Notes: a model not told the origin generated them from the letters alone. Counted from the first letter of the stretch, positions 43,250-54,427 are shown. The stretch is DNA of 64,000 nt from Oegoconia quadripuncta (GCA_949316235.1 OX438743.1:23371771-23435770), one strand, 5' to 3'. Translations and numbers: made by a program.

Positions 43250-44710
43250 AGCTTCCTTGGGCAGTCGGGTAAAAGTGATTAAAAGCTAAAAGCTATCTAA
43301 ATAAGTTCTACATTAATGATTATTCCATATTCTAGTACAAGGACCAGTAACACAAAGTCCATCAAGAGGTTCAGTGGCAATCTCCTGGCACCATCCTCAG
43401 TCCCTCGTCATCATGTAATGGAAAGTGGTCATAGCAACAAAACAAACTAGCCCAAATTCGACTATTTTGCCATTTGCCATCAGGGAGTTCCAGACCCTAC
43501 ATCTCGGGTCCATCATCAGATCAGCTCAATGGTATCATAATATTGCATTGTCACCGAACCTACATAAATTTCAGCTCACTCAGATACCAGAAAGTGGTTG
43601 AAAAATGCTTTGCAAATTTTGAAACGGACAACTTACATACTTCATACGAACATTGCTAGCTACATAAAAGCTTGTGAAAAGAGAACTGCACAAGGCCATA
43701 GAACAAATATTTGTAGCGAGTCAAGAAATTGGCTCAATTACTACGCACAAGATTCTGTCCATAAATAATATTGCATTGTCTTACTTACATAAATGTGACA
43801 AATTTCAGCTCAATCAGACACCAGCAACTGGTTGAAAAATGGTATGCACATGAAATGGAAAACTTACATACACACTGTCATACGAACGTTGCAATTAAAA
43901 GCTTGTAATAATAAAAACTGCCGACAGCATATTCTGTATTTCTAAAGGTACAAATAAACGGCTGCCTTTACGTAAATACTTTATGTGGAATCACGATTTT
44001 TTAAGTAATAAACCAAATAGCTTCTTCTATTTTTTTTTTTGAAAACTAAGGGCCGTATTGACGGGGCCGTCTCAGAATTGAGATCGAGTCTCACTCTCAA
44101 TAATATATTATATATTTGATACTGTTCAAATTCAGATTAGACGGAAGAAATAGAATAATCTCAAGTATCATTCATATAAGTTTTTCTCAGTCTTGGGATA
44201 GTTTTATTAGTACGAGCCTTCTTTAATGTCTTGTTACACTTATATACATATTATATTTATATTTATGTGTGTGTGGAAAATAAATGGTATTAAATATAAT
44301 CTTTGTAGTAAATATTTTACATTATCAAAATATACTGTACTTTGAGAATGCAATAAAAAGTAAATGTCCATGTTTTTGCGATTGCGCACTCGATTGAGCA
44401 GGATGGAACTCTGTCGACCTACCGCCCCTGTTACACTTTCATTGTTCTTGTCAGTTCTTTAACGTGTTAGGAATAAATTAAATTGACAATTGTTATATTT
44501 CATTGTTAAGTCAGCGAAGGAGATTATTATTGCTCCCAAATACATCATCAATAATGTCCTCACACAAACAAATTGTACCTTCTATTCGATTCCCTTTGCA
44601 TCTTTCTACTAAAACTAAGGCAGTTGCGAGAAAATCAAAAACTCGGACAACGGCTCTATTTTTCCATATTTATTTGGGAAAAAAGAATCTCATAACAACA
44701 TTACATAATT
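43250..44710. other. No gene recognised; two imperfect direct repeats
   Basis: 43540-43660 and 43770-43910 are imperfect copies of each other (CATAAATTTCAGCTCA vs ACAAATTTCAGCTCAATCAG; TGGTTGAAAAATG; ACTTACATAC). 44050-44220 resembles the MITE at 51716-51986 (GGGCCGTATTGA, CTCAGAATTGAGATCGAG). Confidence 0.4.
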
Positions 44711-44719
44711 AATATTATA

Positions 44720-44925
44720 CAATCTGAAAAGTTGAAAAGTGGTAAGTTAGCATGGTTTGGGCACATTATGAGGAGGGATGAAAGGCACGTAACGAGACCA
44801 GTGCTAAGTATGAATGTGGAGGGATACAGAGGTAGAGGAAGACTGAAGAAGGTGTGGGTAGACTGCGTGAGGAATGATATGAATGCTGCTGATGAAAATC
44901 TCCCTTGTGTCGCATGAAGGGTGCA
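44720..44925 (+). pseudogene. RTE-type LINE C-terminus
   Basis: The frame 44732-44917 reads W-F-G-H-I-M-R-R-D-E-R-H-V-T-R-P-V-L-S-M-N-V, G-R-G-R-L-K-K-V-W-V-D-C-V-R-N-D-M, the C-terminal signature of BovB/RTE reverse transcriptases. Sequence distinct from the other RTE-type C-terminus at 40920-41245. Confidence 0.78.
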
Positions 44926-45125
44926 GTTTCTAGAAATGTGAAGTACCAACAATTGCTAGCTATGAAAACCACAATTAATAATTAAGGCCATTACATTAAT
45001 TAATTAATTACATAATCAAACATATCTCAGGCACGCCACTGCAACGAACCCTTACGATATCCCTCTGTCTGTCTGTCAGGCTTATCTGGAACAGTCTTTC
45101 GATTAAGGGTTCCGTTTAAGAAATA

Positions 45126-45180
45126 CTAGCTTTCCGACCGCGACTTCGTCCGCCTGAAAGATTATCTTGGAATAGATAAT
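45126..45180 (-). mobile_element. Helitron 3' end fragment
   Basis: ACTAGCTTTCCGACCGCGAC-TTCGTCCGCCTG is the antisense of the CTAGT-ended 3' hairpin; the rest is lost. Confidence 0.5.
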
Positions 45181-45881
45181 CTTGGAATACCAAAATCTCT
45201 TTGCTTAGTACAAATTGCGTTCACGTGGCTGTATGCGTAAATGCGTTTGCCTTTCGGCACAGATGATAAATAGAAAATCGGCGGCAAAGCTGAAAATTCG
45301 TCTTGATTTGTTATTAAAATATTTATTATTTCCCTGCATTCTTTTGAGAAAAGCACTATATATGCCTCGGCGGAAATGGCTAATTGCCTATTTCCCAGCC
45401 TTTGCAATAATGTACTATTATTGGTATTAAGAAACTCAAATAATTTCTGAAATGATTGGCTGTGACAGACAAACACCGAGGAGATGGAGTATTACGTTTT
45501 GTAATCTTTGGTACGGAACACTAATAACCCCTTTAATAGCGAATGGATATTTACAACATAACAGGTATTCCTCCAGGAGCTGGCAATAATTTCATAAAAA
45601 ATGCAAGTAAAACCAAGAGTGGCCAGCGTCAGTTGATTACGCGGTACATTAAACATGTTTGGTTCACCCAATATTTATCCATCGGGCGGTCAGACGATTA
45701 AAGTACGCAAGCGATGAGAAAATAGCGATTATACTACTTAGCTACGTATTCTGATTATTATCTTACTTTAAAAAAAGCCGGAGGTTCTCAATTAGACTGT
45801 ATTTTTTTACCCGAGTGCCCAAGGAAGTAGGGTAATGTTTTTCGAGTGTGTGTACGAACACACACTATTTTTAAACTTTAT

Positions 45882-46488
45882 CTCAGCCCGTAAACATCCC
45901 ACTGCAGGGAAATAAGCCTTCCCTCGTTTTAATGAGGGAGTATGGGCCGTCCACCACGCTGGCCCAAAGCGGGTTGGGGACTTCAAACAAATAAGCAAAC
46001 AAAATATCCTTTATTGTACAACAATAAGAAACATAAGAAAAATAAGAAAAAGGGGATAGTGCAATTTGGCGGCCTTATCATTAAAGGCAATCTCTTCCAG
46101 GCAACCTTTGGGTTAGGAAGCATTATACGCACATGATTGTAGGTAGCGTGCCCAGTAAACTAATTGTAATAAAATAAATATATCACCCACATACGTTAAC
46201 TGAATACATACAAACATACATACATAATATATGTATATCAAAAATATACATATAATGTATACCCATATATCTTCTTAGGACTTCATGTGCCTTTCAATTT
46301 TAATTTCTCAGGCCATGCAGGTTTCTTCACGATGTTTCCTTCACCGTTTTAAGAGCAATCGGATACAGCGCATAAGTAATTAAATTAAATTTAAAAACTT
46401 ATTGGGACATGGCCTGCCTGGGAATCGAAGCCGGACCTCCTAAATTGGGAGACCGTATCTTAATCGATGAGCCACCGACGCTTAACTT
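45882..46488 (-). mobile_element. SINE-4, antisense, split by a 292-bp insert
   Basis: 45882-45985 and 46278-46488 together form one SINE-4 (CCCGTAAACATCCCACTGCA ... GGGTTGGGGACTTCA / GGACTTCATGTGCCTTTC ... CTGGGAATCGAAGCCGGACC). The 8-bp GGACTTCA occurs on both sides of the insert. Confidence 0.78.
45986..46277 (-). mobile_element. LINE 3' end inserted in SINE-4 with 8-bp target duplication
   Basis: Between the two GGACTTCA copies lies a sequence starting AACAAATAAGCAAACAAAAT-ATCCTTTATTGTACAAC (antisense LINE terminus). It continues through GGCGGCCTTATCATTAAAGG, a block I recall from LINE 3' ends in Lepidoptera, and ends in ATAC-rich repeats. Confidence 0.65.
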
Positions 46489-46539
46489 ATATTGTTATTA
46501 TTACAAGCTTTTATTTAACTTGCTTCGTAAATTGACGAC

Positions 46540-46765
46540 CGATTGGTGTAGTGGATAGTGACCCTGTCAGCGAAACCAACGGTTGCGGTTTCGAATCCCG
46601 CGACGGGTAAATGTTTGTGTGATGAATATGAACATTTATTCCTGAGTCATGGATGTTTGTATAAATATGTATGTATGTTTATCCGTTATCTAGTATTCAT
46701 AGTACAAGCTTTGCTTAGTTTGGGACTAGATGATTAGTAAGTGTCCGAAATATTTATTTAAATAT
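46540..46765 (+). mobile_element. SINE-3, full length
   Basis: CCGATTGGTGTAGTGGATAG (A box), CAACGGTTGCGG, TTTCGAATCCCGCGACGG (B box), ATTCCTGAGTCATGGATG, TAGTTTGGGACTAGATGATT and an AAATATTTATTTAAAT end. Confidence 0.8.
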
Positions 46766-46799
46766 ATAAGTCAAATTAGAACCATTTCTTGTTTACCTA

Positions 46800-46985
46800 A
46801 GGAGCTGAAATTTTGTATATTGGTTCATTTCTGATGACAAGACATGTATACGTTAGACATGAACTGATGCTGCAGCCAGGATCGTTTCCTCACGAGGGGA
46901 ACTCATCAACGGTTAATAGTACGAATTCAGCATTTTGCAAACACTGTTAGTTTTGATAGTTAAACATGATTATCGCGATAACAGT
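46800..46985. repeat. Dispersed repeat similar to 37070-37430
   Basis: GGAGCTGAAATTTTG, CATTTCTGATGACAA and GGATCGTTTCCTCACGAGGG-GAACTC occur here and (partly antisense or sense) at 37200-37430. Nature unknown; no coding content. Confidence 0.4.
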
Positions 46986-47011
46986 TTGGACTTCATTGTC
47001 TTTGTAATTGA

Positions 47012-47700
47012 ATAATCTAACTAATATTATAAATGCGAAAGTTTGGATGTTTGTTTGTGGCTCAATCACGGCGTAACGAATGAACGGATTTTAATGAAAT
47101 TTGGTAATATATTATGGATTAATTTATTTATTTTCAACAAACTTTACAGCATATCCTTATATATTACTAGAAATTAAATTACATACTTATAAAGCCAATT
47201 ATAAAGTTTGACATATTACTATGCATGACACAACACGCGGTAAAACACGGGGAAATTAAACTAAAGCAAAGAAAGAAAGAAAGAAGAAGGAAAGAAAAGT
47301 ATTTATTGCCAACAAATACAGAAAATTTCGTAAGGTATAACATTTTCCTTATTTAAATGTAACAGATTACTACTTAGTGCGCTAGAGTACAGAGACATCA
47401 CTCGCAGAAATAGCTGATGATAGCTTGGAACTTACGCACGCACGCACGCACACACACACACATACATTGTGTGTGTGTGTGTGCGTAAGTTTGTTGTGGA
47501 TGTGTGGGAATGTACAGGAGTATTAATGCTTTAATATAAGGCATAGGTTATTTTTTATCATGATAAAATGAGCAGTTCCCGCGGGATAAACAAATTAAAT
47601 ATTATATTACTTATATATGCAATAAAGTGTTAAATAAATAAATAAACATATCCGCGATAAAGTTATTCGACGTAGGCGAAGCCGCGGGTCGAAAGCTAGT
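47012..47700 (+). mobile_element. Helitron with nested insertions
   Basis: The 5' end CTAACTAATATTATAAATGC and the 3' end GGCGAAGCCGCGGGTCGAAA-GCTAGT are both intact. The body is interrupted at about 47122-47537 by a family-H repeat. A second, roughly 50-bp AT-rich insert (TATATGCAATAAAGTG, then AAATAAATAAATAAA) sits at about 47596-47647 within ACAAATTAAA/CATATCCGCG. Confidence 0.72.
47122..47537. repeat. Family-H repeat inside the Helitron, itself carrying a LINE end and AC/GT hairpin
   Basis: Matches 36490-36825 at both ends. About 100 bp at 47266-47362 (AAGAAAGAAAGAAAGAAG..., TATTTATTGCCAACAAATAC) is absent from the other copy and looks like an antisense LINE terminus with an AAAG tail. 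47430-47487 is (ACGC)n(AC)n followed by (GT)n, a self-complementary block. Confidence 0.6.
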
Positions 47701-48131
47701 ATGTTATATAATCATGAATCATGGTAGAGTATTAAAGGCTTTTAAAAGAATTTTTAATGCAGACTTTATTGTTTGATAAGGTTTACCGCCAAGGTGGTTC
47801 TATATAAATTTCGATAAGATCTGATGATGCACTCAGGAGATAGAGAATGGAAACTTACTGAAGTCGGTTGTTTTGCTAATTTATCGCGGTTCAATTATAA
47901 AGGTAGACTTCCGTGCATCGCGACCGATCGCATTCGCGTGCGGTTTATCGCGTGCGCATCTGATGCGATAATATTCGTACTATAAAAGTGAAGGCATCAA
48001 GTTGCTCAGCAATGTACCATATTTTCTCCGCTTCTATTGAAGCACTATTGTTGAATATTTGCACTATTTGCGCACTATTCGTAGACATATGATAGATCAT
48101 GAGTCGATACGTGCAACCTTTATTTTAAAAA

Positions 48132-48385
48132 GACGACCTGTTTGGTGTAGTGGTTAGCAACTCTGACCACTATACCAAAAGGTTGCGGGTTCGAATCCCA
48201 CTTGGGGCATATGTTTTTGTGATGAATACGGATATGTGTACCCGTGTTAAGGATATTTTCATTTATAATAAGTATTTATTTACAAAAAAAATATTTATTT
48301 ATGTAGTATATCAACCATCTGGTATCCACAACACAAGCCTATAGTTGCTTACTGTGGAACTAGATGGCGATGTGTGTATGTCTAA
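48132..48385 (+). mobile_element. SINE-2, full length
   Basis: GACGACCTGTTTGGTGTAGT (A box), GGTTGCGGGTTCGAATCCCA (B box), GGCATATGTTTTTGTGATGA, TTATTTATGTAGTATATCAA, CACAAGCCTATAGTTGC and AACTAGATGGCG at the 3' side. A tRNA-derived SINE, not a functional tRNA: the acceptor stem does not pair convincingly. Confidence 0.8.
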
Positions 48386-48609
48386 AGATATTTATGAGTT
48401 TTATTATTTATGTAATAATTTTATTGTTTATTTTTATTTATTCGGATAACCAACAGCTGCTATAACACTAATAGAAACTATTATAGGAAACAGAGAGCCA
48501 ATTACAGGTCCTCACAAATGGAAATACATCATAAAATTCAATAATATGCATTATCACACTTGTACATTTTTTGCCCTCGCGGTACATATACCAGATATAA
48601 TAAATTAAA

Positions 48610-49140
48610 TCAAACCATCAAAGAATTGTTGATTGTATTGACACCTCGCTGACACTAGTTTTACTAGTGTTAAAAAGATCTAGGTCGAACTTCTTAGACA
48701 ATTTATTAAAATTGTTGCTCGCACGCCACAGAAAGGTGTTTTTTCTGTAGTTGGTAGAAGTCGGAGAGAGGAGAAATGAAATCGTTGTGCCTAAGTGATA
48801 TAGCAGGAGGTCGGAGACAGATTTGGGAAAGAAGTTCTGGACAATCAATCGACCCAGGAGCTATTTTCAATAGGAATACGAGATCCGCTATTTCACGTCT
48901 AGCTTCAAGTGGCAACAGATGGTGCTTTCTACATAGAAGAAGGTAATCTTCAGAATTGTATCGGTGTAAATAAATGTACAAGATTTTGAAAGTTTTAGCT
49001 TGAGTAAAATCCTTGAAGCAACGCATCACCAATCCCAAACCCTTAGATGCTTTGGATACAAAATTGTTGATATGTGTATCAAATAATAATTTACAACCTT
49101 TCTCGTAGACACTGCTAACTTGAGGTGAAGATGGCACTCA
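48610..49140 (-). pseudogene. LINE C-terminal fragment
   Basis: A minus frame (49137-48706) contains Y-L-H-R-Y-N-S-E-D-Y-L-L-L-C-R-K-H-H-L-L-P-L-E-A-R-R-E-I-A-D-L-V-F-L-L-K-I, then D-C-P-E-L-L-S-Q-I, the usual pattern L-P-L-x-x-R-R...D-x-x-F-L-x-K...D-x-x-x-L-L. After a frameshift it ends W-R-A-S-N-N-F-N-K-L, D-L-D-L-F. It has no catalytic box. Confidence 0.7.
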
Positions 49141-49896
49141 GTAAATACTTAAATATCTCTTAAAATACAGTGGCACTATTTCTGTGCTTTGAGCACTGTT
49201 AAGCATTAGTTGGCATAGTTGAAATCATCGAAACCGCATGTGCGAAAACCAACATAGTATTTGGACATTATAAAAGTGTACGAGACTCACTCATCCTCGC
49301 TCATGCACCCCTCGGAAGCAGCGCTAGGTAGGTATGTAAGTTTACTAACGACTAAAGCATATGTGTGTTGCAGTAGGACAAATAGATCACAGCTCAGTGT
49401 GCATGATTGATTACTCCAAAAACAAAACACTGATGTAGAATGAAATCAGCGCATAACACTTCAATGAGTACCTAATCTATATATTTCACACATAACCGCT
49501 ACCGCTCGTGAACTGTGCCAGCGCATCACCGTTACAATAATAGCACTCAGTCAAGGTCGGGGCTTCTCTTCAACATAATTGTCTCGGCTGCTATGTACCC
49601 TATATAAACGAGTTTACTTTATTGCTACTATTTTTTATAGGAAATAATGAGAAAATAATGAGAAACGACCAAGCTGGTCACCCGGTGGGAAAATATTAGG
49701 CAGCCATATCACTAAAAATTATCTCTTCTACAAAACTTTAGGGTAGAGGAGAAATTCGCAATTATGGCAAGCAGGATGCCAATATTGTAAAAAAATATAT
49801 TTCACACATTTTAGTAATAAATATTTTTATCTATCGAGATATACGTTCATTATAGAGCGGTTCAAATTTATCAACTCTCCCGCCCCAAGCGCTCCT

Positions 49897-50062
49897 GAAA
49901 TAAAATGAAATGAAATGAAATGAAATGAAAATGAAATGAAAATGAAATGAAAATGAAATGAAATGAAAATGAAATGAAAATGAAATGAAAATGAAATGAA
50001 AATGAAATGAAAATGAAATGAAAATGAAATGAAAATGAAATGAAAATGAAATGAAATGAAAA
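49897..50062. repeat. Microsatellite of AAATG / AAAATG units
   Basis: About 165 bp of alternating AAATG and AAAATG units, mostly as 11-bp AAAATGAAATG doublets. It abuts AATCATTTATTCATGTAGGC, an antisense retroelement terminus, so it probably grew from its A-rich tail. Confidence 0.95.
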
Positions 50063-50652
50063 TCATTTATTCATGTAGGCAATACAATATGCACTTATGA
50101 ACGTCATTTGTTTTTTAAACTACACTACCACTGAAAGCATCCCGGGTCGCGGTTTTTCCCAGTTTCCAACAAAACCGTACAGAATACATGAAAAGTATGT
50201 AGTAACGATATAATCCTTGATAAATTTACTATTAAAATCTTCTACATACAAATGCGATATAATTTATAACTTCCACGCAATCAACCGTTCGTTGAATTTG
50301 TAAAATTTTTCGTCATTCATATAATTTCGCTTTAGTTTAGTTTTGTTTTGTAGTTAAAAACTCCGGCCGAAAATTGTGCCTAGCCCAAAAACACTAGCCC
50401 GCGTGAAACTAGCAATTCCGGTATATAAAGTATTCTATAATCCTGGCCATCTTTTATTTTTCCAAATACAAAAATAATTCATGAAAGACCTCTAACATAA
50501 ATACATTTAACAAACAGTTACATTCCTCTGGGAGATCTTAAAATTATACTGGGTTACAGAAACCTGCTTTACAATCTCCATGCAGGCTCACTCCCTCCCG
50601 AATCCATTTTGTTACTTATACAAAATCTAGATTAAATGTGACATGTCATCAT

Positions 50653-50690
50653 CATCAGCCCGTAAACATCCCACTGCAGGGATATAGGCC
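50653..50690 (-). mobile_element. SINE-4 tail fragment
   Basis: CAGCCCGTAAACATCCCACT-GCAGGGATATAGGCC only; the rest is missing. Confidence 0.5.
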
Positions 50691-50695
50691 TTGAG

Positions 50696-51265
50696 ACAAG
50701 GTCAAAAATAGATACACAGGGTATACTTAAAATAGTAATATTATTTTCTTTAAGCTACTGCTTGTTCAAAAGTCAATTTTCCCCTGAAAAGAACAAGCAA
50801 GAAACTCGAGGGGTTGCTCTTTTTAAAAACAGCTTTTTATATTACAAAAAGGCTCAATAATATTTCATTATTAAAAGTGATGTCTGCCTGGCATGCATGC
50901 GAACGAGCTGGTTATGTCCAAGGGTGTTTATCATCTAAATTGTCTGATATTTTATAATATGCTTTTCTTACCTATCATCATATAAGGATCATATAAGTAT
51001 TCATAGCACAAGCTTCGCTTGTTTGGGATTAGATGATTGGTGTACGTGTTCCAAATATTTATTTATTTATTATATTAAGTTTCTGTTTTATAGTATCTTA
51101 AAATTTATTGAAACGAACATTTTGTATATCAGCAGGAACCTTATTGAAAATTACATAACCGTTTGATTGAATTAATGGCTTTGCGGAGACTACTTATGTG
51201 ACCTGCAAAATTATCTTTATTTCTTGTATTGACATCATGTTTATCACTATTTTTCCTAAATAATA
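50696..51265 (-). pseudogene. LINE 3' part, split by a SINE-3 tail
   Basis: 50696-50985 is an antisense 3' UTR (GTCAATTTTCCCCTGAAAAG, GGGGTTGCTCTTTTTAAAAA). Coding remnants continue at 51072-51265 (ACTTATGTGACCTGCAAAAT, ATGTTTATCACTATTTTTCC). Between them, 50993-51068 is a SINE-3 tail in sense (CACAAGCTTCGCTTGTTTGG). Confidence 0.6.
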
Positions 51266-51282
51266 AATAATAAATAATAATA

Positions 51283-51545
51283 AATATCCTTAGACTTACA
51301 CACAGCGCCATCTAGTTCCACAGTAAGCAACTATAAGCTTGTGTTGTGGATACCAGGTGGTTGATATATTACACAAATACATTTTTTTTTTGTAAATAAA
51401 TACTTATTATAAATGAAAACATCCATAACTCGGGTACACATGTCTGTATTCATCACACAAACATATGCCCCTAGCGGGATTCGAACCCGCAACCTTTTGG
51501 TATAGTGGTCAGAGTTGCTAACCACTACACCAAACAGGTCGTCGT
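51283..51545 (-). mobile_element. SINE-2, full length, antisense
   Basis: AGCGCCATCTAGTTCCACAG, CATCCATAACTCGGGTACAC, CTAGCGGGATTCGAACCCGC and CTACACCAAACAGGTCGTCG. Best preserved antisense copy. Confidence 0.8.
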
Positions 51546-51715
51546 AAATGATGCTATATTTTTATTGACATATATTAGATATCAGTCAGTGGTGGCAATA
51601 ACAGCAGACTGCCGCGAGCTATCCACCAATAACGCTCTGCCCTCAAAGGTCTTTTTGTTTCGCTCATAATCATGCAATGTTAATTAACGCGCTACGGAAC
51701 CCTAAGGCCCGTATT

Positions 51716-51986
51716 AATAAACCAATCTCAATACAAGTCTTGAGGCTGTATCACCCGAGATGCGTCTTAACAAGTTGACGTTATCTCAAGCTCCGTGCTA
51801 ATTTATAAACCAATCTTGAGGTCTACTCAGCTGAGATCGCTTCTCAAGTATTCGCCTCAGCGATGAATGATAATTTTGAGTTTCTTTTATTAATACGTGA
51901 AACGTTAGGTTTATTAATCAACACGTTTACTTGAGACCAGTCACAAGACTGTTCTGAACTTTGTGAATGGTTTATAAATACGGGCC
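51716..51986. mobile_element. Harbinger-type MITE, 271 bp, TAA target duplication
   Basis: Left TIR GGCCCGTATTAATAAACCA and right TIR (reverse complement GGCCCGTATTTATAAACCA) are flanked by TAA at 51713-51715 and 51987-51989. A 3-bp TWA duplication and GG(G)C start are the Harbinger pattern. The interior repeats CTCAAG/CTTGAG motifs. Partial relatives at 12355-12435 and 44050-44220. Confidence 0.7.
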
Positions 51987-52152
51987 TAAGGTGAAACGTG
52001 TCCGACACGCACTTAGCCGATTTACTTATTGTTTCAGACTATATAAACAGCGGTGTGTAGGCTCAGCCTTAGCAATTGATTACAATTGCTTGCAATGTAG
52101 ATAAGAATATTTCATCTGTAATGCTTAGAACAACAATCGCAGTGAAAGTGAA

Positions 52153-52420
52153 CTAGATAGGTATGTAACAGTACACGTTTAAGAACATATAGTAATATTC
52201 TTATCTTAGATTGTATACACAAGAATTAAATTATAGATAAATAAATGTATCGGGCACTTACACCAATCATCTAGAACTAAGCAAAGCTAGATAGGTATGT
52301 AACACTACACGTTTAAGAACATAGAACATTCTTATCTTAGATTGTATTACACAAGAATTAAATTATAGATAAATAAATGTATCGGGCACTTACACCAATC
52401 ATCTAGAAGTAAGCAAAGCT
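52153..52420. repeat. Tandem duplication, 134-bp period, two copies
   Basis: CTAGATAGGTATGTAACA starts at 52153 and again at 52287. The copies differ by a few bases and a short indel. Each copy includes the SINE-3 tail (TAAATGTATCGGGCACTTAC), so the duplication post-dates the SINE insertion. Confidence 0.85.
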
Positions 52421-52830
52421 TGTACTATGGATACTAGATAACGGATAAAACATATATAAATATTTATATAAACATCCATGACTCGGGAATAAATTTATTT
52501 ATTTATTTACTTATTTACATAGAATCAACAGCATTATTGCAGAAATTATATTATAGTAAACTAATACCAAACTTATGCCAATTAGTGATTCTTATTATGT
52601 TACTGACAATAATTATCGTAATAATTGAGTGGGGAACATTTTAATTATATTACAATAAAATTGGTACTTTCACATTATTATTATTATATAGGTATCAATA
52701 AATAATATTTAGTAATATACGAGTCGTTAAATGTTCGTATTCATCACACAAACGTTTACCCCTCGCGGGATTCGAACCCGCAACCGTTGATTTCGCTGAC
52801 AGGGTCCCTATCCACTAACCAATCGATCGG
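52240..52830 (-). mobile_element. SINE-3, antisense, split by a 234-bp retroelement end
   Basis: 52380-52493 is the tail and 52728-52830 the head (CCTCGCGGGATTCGAACCCG, CACTAACCAATCGATCGG). The intervening 52494-52727 begins TTATTTATTTATTTACTTAT and looks like an antisense LINE terminus; AAAT at both junctions is a possible short target duplication. Confidence 0.7.
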
Positions 52831-52987
52831 TAGAGAAGTTTATTTGTATATTACAGAAACACATGAAAAATTATTCGAATGCACAATTAATCTGCTTCGT
52901 GTTATGGTTCGAAATGTAGCATAATGTCACAGTAACTAAAAAATAAAAATTACGTATCATATCATCGCTCAGTATACCTACCTATAT

Positions 52988-53270
52988 CTTTTTTTTTTTT
53001 ATATATGAGAGGGCGGCAAACGAGCATGCGGGTCACCTGATGGAAAGCAATCACCGCCGCCCATGGACACCCGCAACACCAAAAGGATCACAGATGCGTT
53101 GCCGGCCTTTGAGGAAGGTGTCCACCCCAGAATAAGTAGGGCAGCCTGAGCGATGCTCAGGGAGGGATTCTCCAGCACTAATAGTGCTGGTACCCTCCTG
53201 GGGTACTAACTCTTTAAATACCGCTACCATTCTGGAGAGAGACTATGCTCAGGCTATGAGAGACTATCAG
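52988..53270 (-). pseudogene. LINE 3' end, antisense, longer copy
   Basis: T run, GAGGGCGGCAAACGAGCATG, CATGGACACCCGCAACACCA and GATGCGTTGCCGGCCTTTGA as at 32323. It then extends into GCCTGAGCGATGCTCAGGGA and CACTAATAGTGCTGG, two short palindromes. Confidence 0.6.
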
Positions 53271-53664
53271 TAAGACAATGATTTCAGCTAGTGCCCAAAT
53301 ATAATTTCATCAATCTAATCGTCAGCCTAAAGACGTCCAATTTGGCCTTTAAAAAAATTGATAGTCGAGCTAGTTCTAAAACTTTTGGATGCCACTGTAC
53401 CTTCTGTGTCAGCTCACCCACGAGTCCCACAGGTGGGTAACACTAATATTTTAGCCGCTTGGACACACAACACTGATATCACCGCCTGTTCGTCACCGCG
53501 ACTGTAGAGCAACTGTCCGCCCGCCACGTATCGCAATTCCGCTCGTGCACGCACACCCGCCGGGCGACAGTATGGACGGACAAAGAATATACAAAACCTA
53601 TGGATGGATACGCACAGGTAGGGTAACGGAGATAAAACAAAAAGGTATTATAAAAAAACAATAT

Positions 53665-53758
53665 CTTTGCACATACATACAGTGCCATCTAGGTCCACAG
53701 TAAGCATCTAGGCTTGTGTTATGGATGGACTACACAAATGCATTTTTTTTTTGTAAAT
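53665..53758 (-). mobile_element. SINE-2 tail fragment
   Basis: ACATACAGTGCCATCTAGGT, AGCATCTAGGCTTGTGTTAT, then T-rich sequence and GTAAATAAA; no head. Confidence 0.5.
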
Positions 53759-54185
53759 AAACTTCAAACTTCAAACTTCAAGCATTTATTTCAACGTAAG
53801 ATACATGATATCATTTGTTGAATGTCAATTTAAATCTACTGGAAATAAAAAAAGTTTATTGCATTTATCTGTCAGTCGGTATGTCCAAGCTACCACCGCT
53901 TCGGAAAGGGAATTCATCTGTGGGAAAAGAAGCGGCGCAAGAAACCCACAGGATCATTGTTGTCCTTTTTTTTTTAATAAAGTATATAACTAATACAATT
54001 TTATAATTTTGGGGAGCTGGTCGAAGTACACCAAGCGTGTTTGTCATTCAGGTAGTCACTAATTTTATAATAGCCCTTTTTTGCTAATGTTATTTTGACA
54101 TAATCTTTAAATTTTTTCTCAGTTAGATTAATGATATTCTCAGGTACAAGGTTATAAAAGCGTATACAGTGTCCCACAAATGATG
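53759..54185 (-). pseudogene. LINE 3' part with CTTCAAA tail
   Basis: (CTTCAAA) repeats at 53762-53782 are the tail. Further right, TTTATAATAGCCCTTTTTTG, CTCAGTTAGATTAATGATAT and AAGCGTATACAGTGTCCCAC are antisense of the C-terminal coding part (compare 18330-18460). Confidence 0.6.
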
Positions 54186-54202
54186 TAAATACATAATATA
54201 CA

Positions 54203-54427
54203 GTGGTTATCTAGTATCCATAGTACAAGCTTTGCTTAGTTTGGGACTAGATGATTGGTGTAAGTGTCCGAAACATTTATTTATTTATAATATATAAATG
54301 AAAAACTTCCGTGACTCGGGAACACATGTCTGTATTCATCATACAAACATATGACCCTAGCGGGATTCGAACCTGCGACCTCTTGGTAAAGCAGTAAGTT
54401 TCTAACCACTACACCAAACAGGTCGTC
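54203..54427. mobile_element. SINE-3 tail (+) meeting a SINE-2 head (-)
   Basis: 54203-54290 is a sense SINE-3 tail (GGTTATCTAGTATCCATAGT, TTTGGGACTAGATGATTGGT). 54295-54427 is an antisense SINE-2 head (CTAGCGGGATTCGAACCTGC, ACTACACCAAACAGGTCGTC). The two abut in an AT-rich run, probably an insertion into a tail or a recombination. Confidence 0.6.

Noticed and set aside
47435..47487. (ACGC)n(AC)n-(GT)n block as a functional hairpin
   Set aside because: Simple-sequence expansion; the other family-H copy has only a GT run there, so the hairpin is incidental.
47900..48010. CG-rich repeats of GCGATCGCATTCGCGTGCGG type, possible regulatory site
   Set aside because: Short, single copy, no matching factor motif that I could defend.
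49827..50066. 79-codon minus frame of repeated Phe-His-Phe-Ile
   Set aside because: It is the translation of the AAATG/AAAATG microsatellite.
52035..52060. TATATAAA sequence as a core promoter
   Set aside because: No initiator, exon or frame follows within reach; AT-rich DNA gives such matches by chance.
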